A stretch of DNA of 64,000 nt, from NCBI GenBank assembly GCA_963721365.1, contig CAVRJE010000018.1, positions 1 to 64,000 of the forward strand. Direction: 5' to 3'. Origin of the DNA: CAIQPS01 sp963721365. Its GTDB lineage: Bacteria > Actinomycetota > Thermoleophilia > RBG-16-64-13. The position numbers and the translations under genes were made by a program. Of this stretch, positions 25,554 through 35,415 are shown piece after piece. Numbering within the stretch: position 1 is the stretch's first letter; each line of letters opens with the position of its first letter. The notes beneath the pieces are model-generated. The model saw only the letters and a program-made list of their open reading frames with translations, was not told the origin of the DNA and made no database searches.

Positions 25554-27013
25554 TAGACGAGGCGCCCTTCGACCTTCCGGTCGACGTTCTGGTGGGTGGC
25601 CAACCACTCCTTCAGCACCGTCTGCGCGGATGTGGCCATCACCCGGGCGGGGGCGTTGGCGGTAAGGTCTGACGGATCGAGGTCGAGATAGGCCTTGGCG
25701 TTCTTGGCGTGGTAGCCCTGGAGTATCACGCGGTATGTCGTCTCGTCGGCCACCGGCTCGCCGTTCACCTCCAGCGACACTAACTGCCGCCCGGCATTCG
25801 AGTAGACCGCCCGCACGGCCGCGTTCACCTGGTAGCACTCGCCCTCCCCGTCCCGGTTCTCCGGCCTCATCCAGTGAGCGAACGCCTTCTTGAGCGCGGC
25901 GCCGCTCAACGTGTAGCGGGTCAGCGAGTCGTCGTAGGGAAAGCAGGCCATGAAGTCCATGAGACTCACGGCCGGCCCCAGCTCCTTGACCCTCACCGAC
26001 CCGGCGCCGAGCAGCACCACCTCGCACTGCGTGCCCTCTGCGATGGCGTCGGCCAGCAGGTCGCCCAGCGCGCTCTCCTCCTCCCGCAGCGGGTGGGTGA
26101 GCTTCTGCGCGAACTTGGTGATGATGACGCTGTACTTGCGGTCGACGATGTCCTTGAAGGACTCGATGAACTCCGCCATGCGCAGGTCGGGCTCGGCGAT
26201 CTCCTGGTTTATCGGGATGAGTTGCCACTTCGACTCGATGATCGAGTTGGTGTCGTCGTCCACGACGATGTCGAAGCGGCCGATCTGGTTGGTTCCGGTG
26301 CCTGCCTGGGTGATGAGTATCCCGTTGACGACGGCCGGCTCGGAAAGGATGGTGTGGCTGTGGCCGCCGATGATCAGGTCCACGCCCCACTCCGGGCGCA
26401 GCATAGCCGCCAGCTGCCTGTCGGATTCGAACCCGATGTGGGTAAGAACGATGGTGAGGTCTATGTCGTCGCTCCTGAAAGCGTCGCAGATCTTGCCCAC
26501 CTCCGCGCTCGCCTCCTCGAGGGTGACGAAGGTGCCGATGAGCTCGTCGAGCTTGAGGGAGTCCATGGTCTTCTCGGTGAGGATGCCGGTGAAGAGGATG
26601 TCGAAGCCGGCCTTGTTGATGATGTGGTAGGGTCGCATCATCCGCTTCTCGAACGGCTTGATGTAGAGGTTGGCGTTGACGATGGGGAAGTTGGCGATCT
26701 TCTCGAGGAAGAGCAGATGAGGCAGGCCGTAGTCCACCTCATGGTTGCCCAGGGCGACGACGTCGGGGGCCAGGTAGTTCATGATCTGCATGGTGGACGT
26801 GCCCTTGAAGTCCGAGTCGATGATGGAACCCTGCACCATGTCGCCGGCGATGACGTACAGGACGTTCTCTTCCTCGGCGCGCACCTTGTTGATGTAGCCG
26901 GAGAGAAGGGGCAGGCCGCCGATGAGCTCGCCTCCTCCGGCATCCTGCTCGGCGAGGAAGTCCCCGTGCATGTCGTTGGAGTGGAGGATGGTGAACTTCC
27001 GCGTCTCGCCCAT
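25544..27013 (-). CDS. 5'-nucleotidase / 2',3'-cyclic phosphodiesterase (UshA family)
   Basis: 489 aa from the ATG at 27013 (GGGGGCGACC upstream). Calcineurin-like metal site motifs are all present: ILHSNDMHGDF, IAGDMVQGS, ALGNHEVDYG, IVLTHIGFESD and IIGGHSHT. The C-terminal substrate domain runs from about residue 310, with ESALGDLLADAI and LSGAALKKAFAHWM. No signal peptide is seen, which is unusual because UshA-type enzymes are normally exported. It may act in the cytoplasm on nucleotides or other phosphate esters, or the true start may be missed. Divergent from the gene at 27079 across 65 bp. Confidence 0.9.
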   Translation of the reverse strand: MGETRKFTILHSNDMHGDFLAEQDAGGGELIGGLPLLSGYINKVRAEEENVLYVIAGDMVQGSIIDSDFKGTSTMQIMNYLAPDVVALGNHEVDYGLPHLLFLEKIANFPIVNANLYIKPFEKRMMRPYHIINKAGFDILFTGILTEKTMDSLKLDELIGTFVTLEEASAEVGKICDAFRSDDIDLTIVLTHIGFESDRQLAAMLRPEWGVDLIIGGHSHTILSEPAVVNGILITQAGTGTNQIGRFDIVVDDDTNSIIESKWQLIPINQEIAEPDLRMAEFIESFKDIVDRKYSVIITKFAQKLTHPLREEESALGDLLADAIAEGTQCEVVLLGAGSVRVKELGPAVSLMDFMACFPYDDSLTRYTLSGAALKKAFAHWMRPENRDGEGECYQVNAAVRAVYSNAGRQLVSLEVNGEPVADETTYRVILQGYHAKNAKAYLDLDPSDLTANAPARVMATSAQTVLKEWLATHQNVDRKVEGRLVYQP

Positions 27014-27078
27014 GGTCGCCCCCCGTCGTGCTTGGCGGTCATCCGGCCCCGCCGGTTTTCTAGAATCGTAGCACCCTG

Positions 27079-27946
27079 ATGCCCGGTTTCGGCGACAGAC
27101 TGCGAGCGCTGACGAAGGCCATGACGACCGTGGTGACGGGGGGCGGGCCGCGCGCAGCGGGCCCGCCCCGCTCTCCAAACGGCGCCTCGTCGTTCCACCT
27201 CATCTGGGAGATGCCCCGGACCGCTCCCGCCTCCCGCCTGGTCGAGGTGTCTGCGGTGCTCGAGGTCCTCGTCCCGCCCCGGGTCCCTTCGCTCTACTTC
27301 TGGGCCCTGCAGGTGGACTTCGAGGAGGACGGCCTCACCTGGGGAGGCGGGCACACCGGGCTGCAGTGGAACCGCCGCTTTCCGGGCGGCGCGGCGGTCA
27401 ATTGGGGCGGCTACGCCAGTCAGGAGCGGGGCGGTGCCGTACTGCCCGGGTCGGAGCCCGTCCTTCGCGCCTTCTCCGGCGACCCGAACACGATGGCCTT
27501 CGACTGGCGGCCGGGGCGGCCCTACCGCCTGCGCGTCTACCGCTCCCCGCGAGGTGCCGGGGGCCTGGCGTTCGGAGATCACCGATCTGGAGACGGGCGA
27601 AGCGACGACGATACGCGATCTCATGCACCCCGGCCGGCCGCCCGCCGGAGCCGGCCGGGCCGGCTCCGCTCCGCACCACGGCTATCTGCGCAACCCCATG
27701 GTCTGGTCGGAGGTGTTCGCCGATTGCGATGCTCCCTCCGTGGCGGTCCGCTGGAGCGACCTGGCGGGGAAGACCGAGGAGGGGGTCACCGTGCGGCCCG
27801 CGGCCGTTCGGGTGAACTACCAGGCTCACCAGGCGGGCGGGTGCGGCAACACCTCGGTGCGGAGGGACGGTAAAGGCCTCGTCCAGCTCACGAATACCCC
27901 GCGAGAGATCGGGCAGGGGACCAGACTGGACTTCAGCGGCGACTGA
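27079..27946 (+). CDS. Uncharacterised protein (frameshift near 27560)
   Basis: About 288 aa after joining two frames. I do not recognise the family. The sequence is Gly/Arg/Pro-rich with a beta-like core: YFWALQVDFEEDGLTWGGGH, HTGLQWNRRFPGGAAVNWGGY, PNTMAFDWRPGRPYRLRVYRSP, then ITDLETGEATTIRDLMHPG. No signal peptide or membrane helix is evident. Aromatic-rich 'LYF', 'NWGGY' and 'YRLRVY' strands suggest a lectin-like or jelly-roll fold, which is only a guess. It is divergent from the nucleotidase. Confidence 0.6.
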
Positions 27947-27968
27947 TCCCGCCGGACGGCGCGGCCCT

Positions 27969-30353
27969 CTAGAGAGTGGCCGGACGGCGGTGGACCGACA
28001 TGGCTCCCGGGGTCGCGTTATGGCTCGCCAGGTATCCCAGTAGGACCGGCGGAGACATCGGCTCGCCGCAGTAGTAGCCCTGGATACGGTCGCAGCCGGC
28101 TTCCTCGAGCAGCTGCCAGTCGCGCAGCGACTCGACTCCCTCGGCCGTGACCACGAAGCCCGAGAGCGTGCGCGAGGTTCGTGATCGACTGCACGACTGC
28201 GAGTTCGGTGGTCCCGGTAGCTATCTTGGCGATCAGGGCGCAGTCGAGCTTGACCTCCTGCCCGGGGAACGTCGTCAGGTGGTGCAGCGAGGACGGCCCG
28301 GTGCCGAAATCGTCAAGGCAGACGTGCATGCCCAGACCGCACAGCTCCTTGATGGCGGTCCGGGCTCTTGCCGGGTCCCGGTTCAGCGCGGTCTCAGTGA
28401 TCTCGAACACCAGAGCCCCGGGCGCGAGGCGCCAATCGGTGATACGAGTGAGGATGGCGCCGACGAAATCGGTCTCTGTCAACTGACGGGGGGAGACGTT
28501 CAGGCTGACGGGCAGTTCGAAGGCCGCACTGGCACGAGAGCGCCACTGGCTCAGCTGGCCGCACACCTGGTCGAGGATCATCTCGCCGAGTGGCACTATC
28601 AGCCCGCTGTTCTCGGCGACACCGATGAACGCGTTGGGACCCACCACCCCTCGGCGGGGATGCTGCCAACGGACGAGGGCCTCGAGCGAGGCGACGCCGC
28701 CGGTCTCGACGTCGATCACCGGCTGGTATTCCAGAGCGAAATCCCCCTGCTCCAGCGCCGTGCGCAGCTCGGACTCGGCCTGAAGAGCTTCGACGAGGGA
28801 ACGGTGCATCCGGTCGTCGAAGATCCGGTAGCAGGAGCCTCCGGCTTCCTTGGCCTGGTACATGGCCGCGTCCGCCGCATGCAGAAGGTCCTCCGTGCCG
28901 CGGTAGGAGGTGTCCCACAAGACCACCCCCATGCTGGCCGAGGCGAGCATCTGCTGCTGGCGCACGTACACCGGGCTGCGCATCTCGCCCTGTATCCGTT
29001 CGAGGATCACCACGACGTCTCTCGTGCTGTTGATGTCGTCGAGCAGGACCAGGAATTCATCGCCGCCCAGCCTGGCCACGGTGTCCACCTCACGCACGCA
29101 GCGTTTCAGCCGCATGGCGACGGTCTCGAGCACGGTGTCCCCGGCCGGATGGCCCACGGTGTCGTTGATGAACTTGAATCTGTCGAGGTCGAGGATGATG
29201 ACGGCGAAGAGCTTCTCGGGGTGGCGGCGAGCCGCGTGGATCGCGTCGTCCAGCTTGTTCATGAAGAGAGTCCGGTTGGCGAGCCCCGTGAGCCCGTCGG
29301 TGAGGGCCTGCCGGCGAAGGCTCTCTTCGAGGACGGAACGTTCGGTGACGTCGTGGAGCACCAGCAGGCGCCCCGGGAAGTTCGCACGGCCGCGCAACTC
29401 GGAGATCTTCACCTCGAAATCGCGGCGATCCCCGTTGGTTCCGAGGGATATGAGGGCCTGGTCGGCGCCGGTGCGGTATGGTTCGGCCAACTGATCCCAC
29501 GCCGGCCAGCTCTCCGCGATCGGTTTGCTCAGGATGGAGTCGACCGGCCGGCCTATCAACGCCCGGGCTGCCTCGTTGAGATCCGCCACCCTGTTGGTCC
29601 CGTCGAGCACGAGCAGGCCGTCGCTCATGTTCTCGAGAAGGGTGTCGCGCGCCACCAGGACCAGGTTGAAGACCTGGAAGCGGAAGAGCCCCCAGGCGAT
29701 GACCAACTCGCCGATGGCGAAGACCGCCGGCGTGTAGTCGAACGTGGGCAGAAGTCCCGCTGTGAGGAGGTAGAACAGGTTCCAAAGCACCGGCACCGCC
29801 AGGCCTGCCAGGAGGACCGCGGGTTGCTTCCGGTACAGCGGCGGCCGGCTCAGGAGCGCGTAGACCAGAAACGCCAGGGCGGTTAGGAGAAGCAGGTAGC
29901 TGTATACGCTGTGCACCCAGAACCACGGGCCGAAGGTGCGGCCTATCACCGGGTGGGCCGCGCTGGTGTCGAGCCATACGCTTGCCCGCATGAGGTGGTG
30001 ATGCGCGTTGGTCCACATGAGACCCAGCGAAACGAGGGGGATGAGACCAAGGCCGAAGAGGTTGCGGCGAGTGAGCCAGGCGCCATTACCGGTGTAGTCC
30101 AGCGCCATCGCCAAGCAGGCCACCGGCAGGAAGCAGATCGACAGATACTGGAGATCCGCCCAGAGGAGTTTGGTCGAGAGGTCGGTGGACAGCAGCTCGA
30201 GGGCGCTCTCTATCGTCCAGCTGGTCGAGAGGGCCATGATGAAGACGAACGGCAGGGCCCCAGGCTTGGTTCGGTTCGCCAGCCGTACCAGAGCAGGTAG
30301 AAGGCCAGTGGCAACCCAGCCACCAGCAGCAGGACCGTTGGTGTGTAGTCCAT
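27969..30353 (-). CDS. 7TM-PAS-GGDEF-EAL protein, putative diguanylate cyclase/phosphodiesterase (two frameshifts)
   Basis: About 794 aa. The N-terminus (from ATG 30353, MDYTPTVLLLVAGLPLAFYL) is a histidine-kinase-type 7TM sensor; a shift near 30280 precedes LPFVFIMALSTSWTIESALEL. A PAS domain follows (LLENMSDGLLVLDGTNRVADLN). The GGDEF domain has ARLGGDEFLVLLDD, with the inhibitory-site RxxD (REVD) five residues before GGDEF. The EAL domain has SLEALVRW, NVSPRQL, EITETAL, CLDDFGTG and TAEGVES; a shift near 28155 falls before the last. Both active sites look intact, so it could make and break c-di-GMP. Confidence 0.9.
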
Positions 30354-30731
30354 TTTCAAGTGCGACCTCTTCGATTGTTTCGGCATCCCGCTCTGGGAAC
30401 TCAAGCTCAGGCGGCTGAAAATGGGTCCGAGAAGGGCGCAAAAGTCCGCAAAATGCGTTCAGGATGATTTCAGGAAAGAGGTGGCAACATACTGTCATGG
30501 AGTCACACAGCATTGCTCAACCCCCCTCCTGAGCTGTGGCCCCAACCCTGTCCGGTGGTTGTCAGACCCAAACCGGGGCGAGACACCACCACGCCCACAC
30601 GGCGGAGACGGCGTATGCGGCGTCCGGCACAGCCGGACGCCGCGCCCGCCGTGTGATTCTCAGCTAGTCCCCCCTCCAGTCCCCGCACCGCGCTTGTCCC
30701 CAGCCCCCCGGCGGGTGATACTACGGGCACC
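30354..30731. other. 378-bp intergenic region between divergent signalling genes
   Basis: No credible gene is seen. It must hold the promoters of the GGDEF-EAL gene (leftward) and the two-component pair (rightward). The one clear structure is the hairpin at 30617-30643. C-runs (CCCCCC at about 30521, 30667 and 30705) and low coding potential in all frames mark the rest. Confidence 0.6.
30617..30643. terminator. Perfect hairpin upstream of the two-component operon
   Basis: 12-bp perfect stem (GCGGCGTCCGGC/GCCGGACGCCGC) with a 3-nt ACA loop, about 90 bp before the regulator gene. There is no T-run and no gene ends just before it, so it could be an mRNA leader structure or a protein site rather than a terminator. 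Confidence 0.45.
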
Positions 30732-31400
30732 ATGATGGAGCCACAGATCTTCGTGCTCGAAGACGACCCTCAGATGCGCTCCCTGCTCGTGCGCGGCCTT
30801 CGCGAAGAGGGCCATCAGGTCCAGGGTTACGCCACGGGGTCCGAACTACTGCGCAAAGTGGCCGAATCGGTCCCCGACCTGTTCGTGATCGACATCGGCC
30901 TGCCCGACACCGACGGCCGCGACGTGTGCCAGGCTATTCGGGCCCAGGGGATCAACGCTCCGGTTCTGTTCCTCACCGCCCGTGACTCCCTGCCTGACCG
31001 CCTGTCCGGCTTCCACGTGGGCGGGGACGACTATCTCACCAAGCCCTTCGCCTTCGCGGAACTGTTGGCGCGTGTCGAGGCGCTCATCCGCCGCGGCGGT
31101 ACCGAGCGCAGCCTGGAGGCGGGCGGGCTGGTGCTCGACCCGGCCAAGCACGCGGTGTCGGCCGGCGGCGTCACCGTCCCGCTGACTCCCACCGAATTCC
31201 GGCTCCTGGCGAAGCTGGCCGCCTCTCCCGGGGAGGCGATCAGGCGGAAAGTCCTCATAGAGACCGGCTGGTCTCACGGAGCCATCGTTTACGACAATAC
31301 TCTCGATGCCTACATCGCCCGGCTTCGCCGAAAGATAGCCACCCTTCCAGGCGCTCCGGAGATCGTGACGGTCCGCGGCGTCGGTTACTCGCTGCGATGA
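30732..31400 (+). CDS. OmpR family response regulator
   Basis: 222 aa, intact. Receiver domain has the acidic pocket Glu10-Asp11-Asp12, phospho-acceptor Asp54 in VIDIGLPD, Thr82 and Lys104 in LTKPF. The C-terminal winged helix (about residues 130-220) has VPLTPTEFRLLAKL, then YIARLRRKI and VRGVGYSLR. Its stop overlaps the kinase start (ATGA). Target genes are not evident here. Two ATGs in tandem mark the start; either may be used. Confidence 0.95.
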   Translation: MMEPQIFVLEDDPQMRSLLVRGLREEGHQVQGYATGSELLRKVAESVPDLFVIDIGLPDTDGRDVCQAIRAQGINAPVLFLTARDSLPDRLSGFHVGGDDYLTKPFAFAELLARVEALIRRGGTERSLEAGGLVLDPAKHAVSAGGVTVPLTPTEFRLLAKLAASPGEAIRRKVLIETGWSHGAIVYDNTLDAYIARLRRKIATLPGAPEIVTVRGVGYSLR

Positions 31401-32797
31401 GTGTCGCCGGGGCGATGGCCTCTGCTTTCCGCGCCATACGCCGGCCGCTCGCCCGGATGGGCATCAAGGACCGGCTGCTGCTGGCCGTGCTCGCCACGGT
31501 GGCCGTCGCCCTGGTCGCCATGACCGTCGGCTTCAACCTGCTTCTGCAAAGCAGCCTGACCTCCGACGCCGATCAGCGGCTCTATAGACTGGCCAAAGAC
31601 GAGAGCAATATGATCAGCGTCAGCGAGGGCGGGGTTAGCCTTCCCAGGCCCTCGGGTGATCTCACCGACCTCGGCTCCCAGGTATGGGTGTTCGTCGCCG
31701 GGAAGACGGTGAGCGGCCCCACCGTCGACCCCGACATCGCGGCGGCAGCTAAGGCTCTCGACGGGCAGCCCTCGCAATATGTGGATGTCCCGAACCATGA
31801 GGTGCGCCTGTATGGGCTTCCCCTGTATTTCGAGAAGGAGCGGATCGGCACGATCGTCACCGGGACGTCCATGGCTTCTTACTACCGCACCCAGAGGGTG
31901 ACGCTCATTGCTACCGCCGGTCTTACCGCGGTGCTCTTGATCATCGTGGGGTTCGCCGGGCGCTGGGCCCTGAATGCCGCCTTCCGCCCGGTGTCTCGGA
32001 TGACCGCGGAAGCGGAGGCTTGGAGCACCGAAGACCTGGACCGCCGCTTCGATATGGGCGAGCCGAACGATGAATTGACGCAACTGGCCCACACCCTCGA
32101 CGGCATGCTCGACCGCCTCGCCGCGAGCCTGCGCCGCGAGCAGCGGTTCTCGGCTGAGGTGTCCCACCAACTCCGCACCCCGGTTGCCAAGATCAAGGCC
32201 GAGGCCGAACTCGCGCTACGCCGTCCGCGAGACCCCGACTACTACCAGGACGCCCTGGGCTCGGTCCTCTATAGCGCCGACCAGATGGCCCGCACCGTCG
32301 AGGCGCTGCTTGCCGCGGCTCAGGAGGAGGGCAGTCTGGCCCGAGGCCGGGCCGACGTCTGGCAGGTGCTGGCCGATGTGGTCAGCTCCATCGGCGTGCT
32401 GGCGGAGGAGAATGGGGTGGAAGTGAGCGTGCAACCGCCGGCGCGCGACCTCCGGGTGGGAGTGGAGCGCGCCATCGCCGCGCAGATCCTGCAGCCGGTC
32501 GTGGAGAACGCCTGCCGGTTCGCCCAGACCGAAGTGCTTCTCGGCGCCGGGCGGAACGGCAAGGAGGTCTACTTCGTGGTGGAGGATGACGGGCCGGGCG
32601 TCGCCGAGGAGGAGCAGGAGCGCATATTCGAGCCCGGGGTGCGCGGCACGGCCGCGGCGGGCGAGCGTAACGCCGCCCGCGGAGCGGGTCTGGGTCTCTC
32701 GCTTGCTCGCCGTCTCGCCCGGGCCGCATCCGGGGATGTGGAGGTCCAGACCGGACCGGGGGGCGCGCGCTTCAAGGTGCGTCTGCCTGCCGGCTGA
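31397..32797 (+). CDS. Sensor histidine kinase of the two-component pair
   Basis: 466 aa, intact. First membrane helix at about residues 27-49, an extracellular sensor domain at about 52-165, second helix at about 168-188, then HAMP. The HisKA box is SAEVSHQLRTP with the phospho-acceptor His257. The ATPase domain has an N-box (QPVVENACRF), G1 (VVEDDGPGV) and G2 (GAGLGLSLARRLA). It should phosphorylate the regulator translated just before it. The signal is unknown. Confidence 0.94.
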   Translation: MSVAGAMASAFRAIRRPLARMGIKDRLLLAVLATVAVALVAMTVGFNLLLQSSLTSDADQRLYRLAKDESNMISVSEGGVSLPRPSGDLTDLGSQVWVFVAGKTVSGPTVDPDIAAAAKALDGQPSQYVDVPNHEVRLYGLPLYFEKERIGTIVTGTSMASYYRTQRVTLIATAGLTAVLLIIVGFAGRWALNAAFRPVSRMTAEAEAWSTEDLDRRFDMGEPNDELTQLAHTLDGMLDRLAASLRREQRFSAEVSHQLRTPVAKIKAEAELALRRPRDPDYYQDALGSVLYSADQMARTVEALLAAAQEEGSLARGRADVWQVLADVVSSIGVLAEENGVEVSVQPPARDLRVGVERAIAAQILQPVVENACRFAQTEVLLGAGRNGKEVYFVVEDDGPGVAEEEQERIFEPGVRGTAAAGERNAARGAGLGLSLARRLARAASGDVEVQTGPGGARFKVRLPAG

Positions 32798-32842
32798 GCC
32801 GCCGCCGCGGCCGCCGCGGGGCGCCTGCCCGGGCGGCCGGTC

Positions 32843-35368
32843 CTAGCGATACCAGAGTATGTGGTCGCACTCCAGCGGCACCTGGGCGCCAGGGTGCCAG
32901 GGCACTATCCGGGGAGTGTAGTCACCTGCAGGTCTGCGTGCCGGGATCGAGGCGGTGTAGCTGAAGACTCCATGCGCGTCGCCGCCGTCCCGCTCGAGCA
33001 CGTGGACCTCGCCAGGTTCGGCGTACACCTCGACATGGAAGGCAGTCGCCGGTACCCGGCCGGCCGAGATCCTCGCCCGGAAGAGGTGCATCTGGCCCCG
33101 GGGCCCGTCCCCTGTCTCGACGGCGTAGTCGACGAAGCTCAGTTCGTTCCAGCGCGCGTCGAGGGTCTCGCGCCAGGAGAGCAGCCCGGCGGCGCCCCGG
33201 CCGACCCGCTCCCGGTAGGCACGGCCCCGGGCAGGTAGTACTGGACGAGGTAGTCCTCCACCATCCGGTTGGTGGAGAACTGCGGCGTCAGTCTGGCCAT
33301 GCTTTCGCGGACCCGGGCGACCCAACGCCTGGGGATGCCTCCCGCGTCCCTGTCGTAGAACTCGGGGATGATCTCGTTCTCCAGGAGGTCGTAGAGGCGC
33401 TCGGCTTCCTCCGCGTCGATCGCGGGGTCGTCGTCGTGCTCCAGGCCGTCGCCGAGGGCCCAGCCGACCTCCGGGGCATAGGCCTCCGCCCACCACCCGT
33501 CGAGTTCCGAGAGGTTCAACCCGCCGTTGACCAGGACCTTCATGCCGCTGGTGCCGCTCGCTTCCCAGGGACGCCGGGGCGTGTTCAGCCACAGGTCGAC
33601 CCCGTGCACGAGGTGCTCGGCCAGGTCCATGTCGTAGTCCACCAGGAAGATCACGTGTGGGCGGACGTTGCAGCGGGCGATGAAGTCCGTCCACTCCTTG
33701 ATCATGGCCTTGCCGGTCGTATCCGCCGGGTGGGCCTTGCCGGCGAGGATCAGCTGAGTCCTGCTGTTCGGGCCGCAAAGGATGCGCTCGAGCCGGGCGG
33801 GGTCGTGGAGCAGGAGGTCCACGCGTTTGTAGGTTGCGAAGCGGCGGGCGAAGCCGATGGTGAAGACGGCGGGATCGCACAGGCAACTGAGATCCGACCC
33901 GAGCGCCTCCAGGCTTCCGGCGATAGGCCCCTGGCGCCTTAGGTGGTCCCGCGCCATGGCGACCAGTTTCCCCCGGGCCACGTCCCGGAAGGCCCACAGC
34001 TCCTCATCGCCCACACTCCGCATGAGATCGCTCAGCCCGCGGGGGTCTCCAAGCCACCGTTCCTTGCCGCAGACCTTCGTCCAGAGCGCGTCCGACTCCG
34101 GGGAATCCCAGGAGGGGACGTGCACCCCGTTGGTCACGTGCCCTACCGGGACCTCGGCTCGCGGCCACCGCGGGAAGAGCGGCTGGAAGAGCCGGCGGCT
34201 CACCTCGCCGTGCAGACGGCTGACGCCGTTGACTGCTCCGCTCGCTCTGATGGCGAGGAAGGCCATGTTGAAGCTCTCCCCATCCTTGCCCGCGCCCAGG
34301 GCGAGGAGCCGCTCCATGTCTATCCCGAGTTCCTGGATGTACTCGGCGAGGTACTCTCTGACGAGGGTCGAGGGGAATCTATCGAAGCCCGCCTCGACGG
34401 AGGTGTGGGTGGTAAAGAGGTTGCCGGCTCTCGTCGCGTTCAGCGCTTCCTCGAACGGGACCCCGTTGTCTTCCATGTAGCAGCGCGCCCGTCTCGAGGG
34501 CCGCGAAGGCGGCGTGGCCCTCGTTCAGATGGCAGATCTCTGCTTCGATGCCCAGCGCTCGCAATACCCGCCAGCCGCCGATGCCGAGGATGAGTTCTTG
34601 CTGCAGCCTGACCTCGGGGCCCCCGCCGTATAGCTCGCTGGTGATGCCTCTGTCGGCGGCGCTGTTCAGCAGGTCGTTCGCGTCGAGCAGGTACAGCATC
34701 ACCCGCCCGGCGCGGACCTCCCATACCCGCAGGTGAACGGTCCGTCTGGGGAATCCAAGGTCGACGCGCACCCATTCGCCCCGGCTGTTCCGAAGGGGGG
34801 CGATGGGGAGTTGCCCGGGATCGTTGAACGGGTAGAACTCGATCTGCTCGCCGCTTGCGTTGAGCGCCTGCCGGAAGTAGCCCTGCTGCCAGAGGATGCC
34901 TATGCCGACGACCGGGACGCCGAGGTCGCTCGCGGCCTTCAGGTAGTCCCCGGCAAGGATGCCGAGCCCGCCGCTATAGATCGGGAGCGCCTCGGTGAGG
35001 CCGAACTCCATGCTGAAATAGGCGATCTCCCCCAGCAAGGGAGAGGGCGAGGGAGCTTCCGGCGGCATGTTCTGGCAGGTCTCGGCGTACCAGGAGGGAG
35101 CGCTGAGCGTCCGCGCGCGCTCGTCGACGTGGCGACGGAGCAGTTCCAGGAACTCCTCGTCCCCTGCGAACTTCTCCAGTCTTGTCCGCGCGATCGTCTG
35201 CAGGATATGCCAGGGACTGTGGGTGCGCTCCCACACTTCGGGGGCCAGCCGCCTCCAGAGCACGTCTGACGAGTGGCTCCAGGCCCAGCGGACGTCCAGG
35301 GCGAGCTCGACGAGGCCCTGCAAGGACTCGGGTACCGAGGGAAGAGCGGGCGCCGGAGATGGGGTCAT
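32843..35368 (-). CDS. glgP: Alpha-glucan phosphorylase, GT35 short type (two frameshifts)
   Basis: About 841 aa over three frames, with shifts near 34480 and 33215. Releases glucose 1-phosphate from alpha-1,4-glucan. An N-terminal DUF3417-like region (LVELALDVRWAWSHSSDVLW) precedes the catalytic core: EFGLTEALPIYSGGLGILAGDYLKAASDLG, quoted in part as IYSGGLGILAGD, then NEGHAAFAALE, TNGVHVPSW and KRVDLLL. The PLP site is EASGTSGMK followed by NGGLNLSELDGWW. The C-terminus has an added beta-type domain (VDYAVETG to HILWYR). Divergent from 4-alpha-glucanotransferase over 47 bp, a natural glycogen or maltodextrin pair. Confidence 0.93.
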
Positions 35369-35415
35369 CGCGGCGTTCTTTCGTTGGGGCCGTCGGGTAA
35401 GCTAGTCACACGCCC

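Noticed and set aside
25874..27079. Long plus-strand frame opposite the nucleotidase gene
   Set aside because: It mirrors the codons of the nucleotidase. It is rich in Val, Glu, Asp and Leu in antisense pattern, with no start signal.
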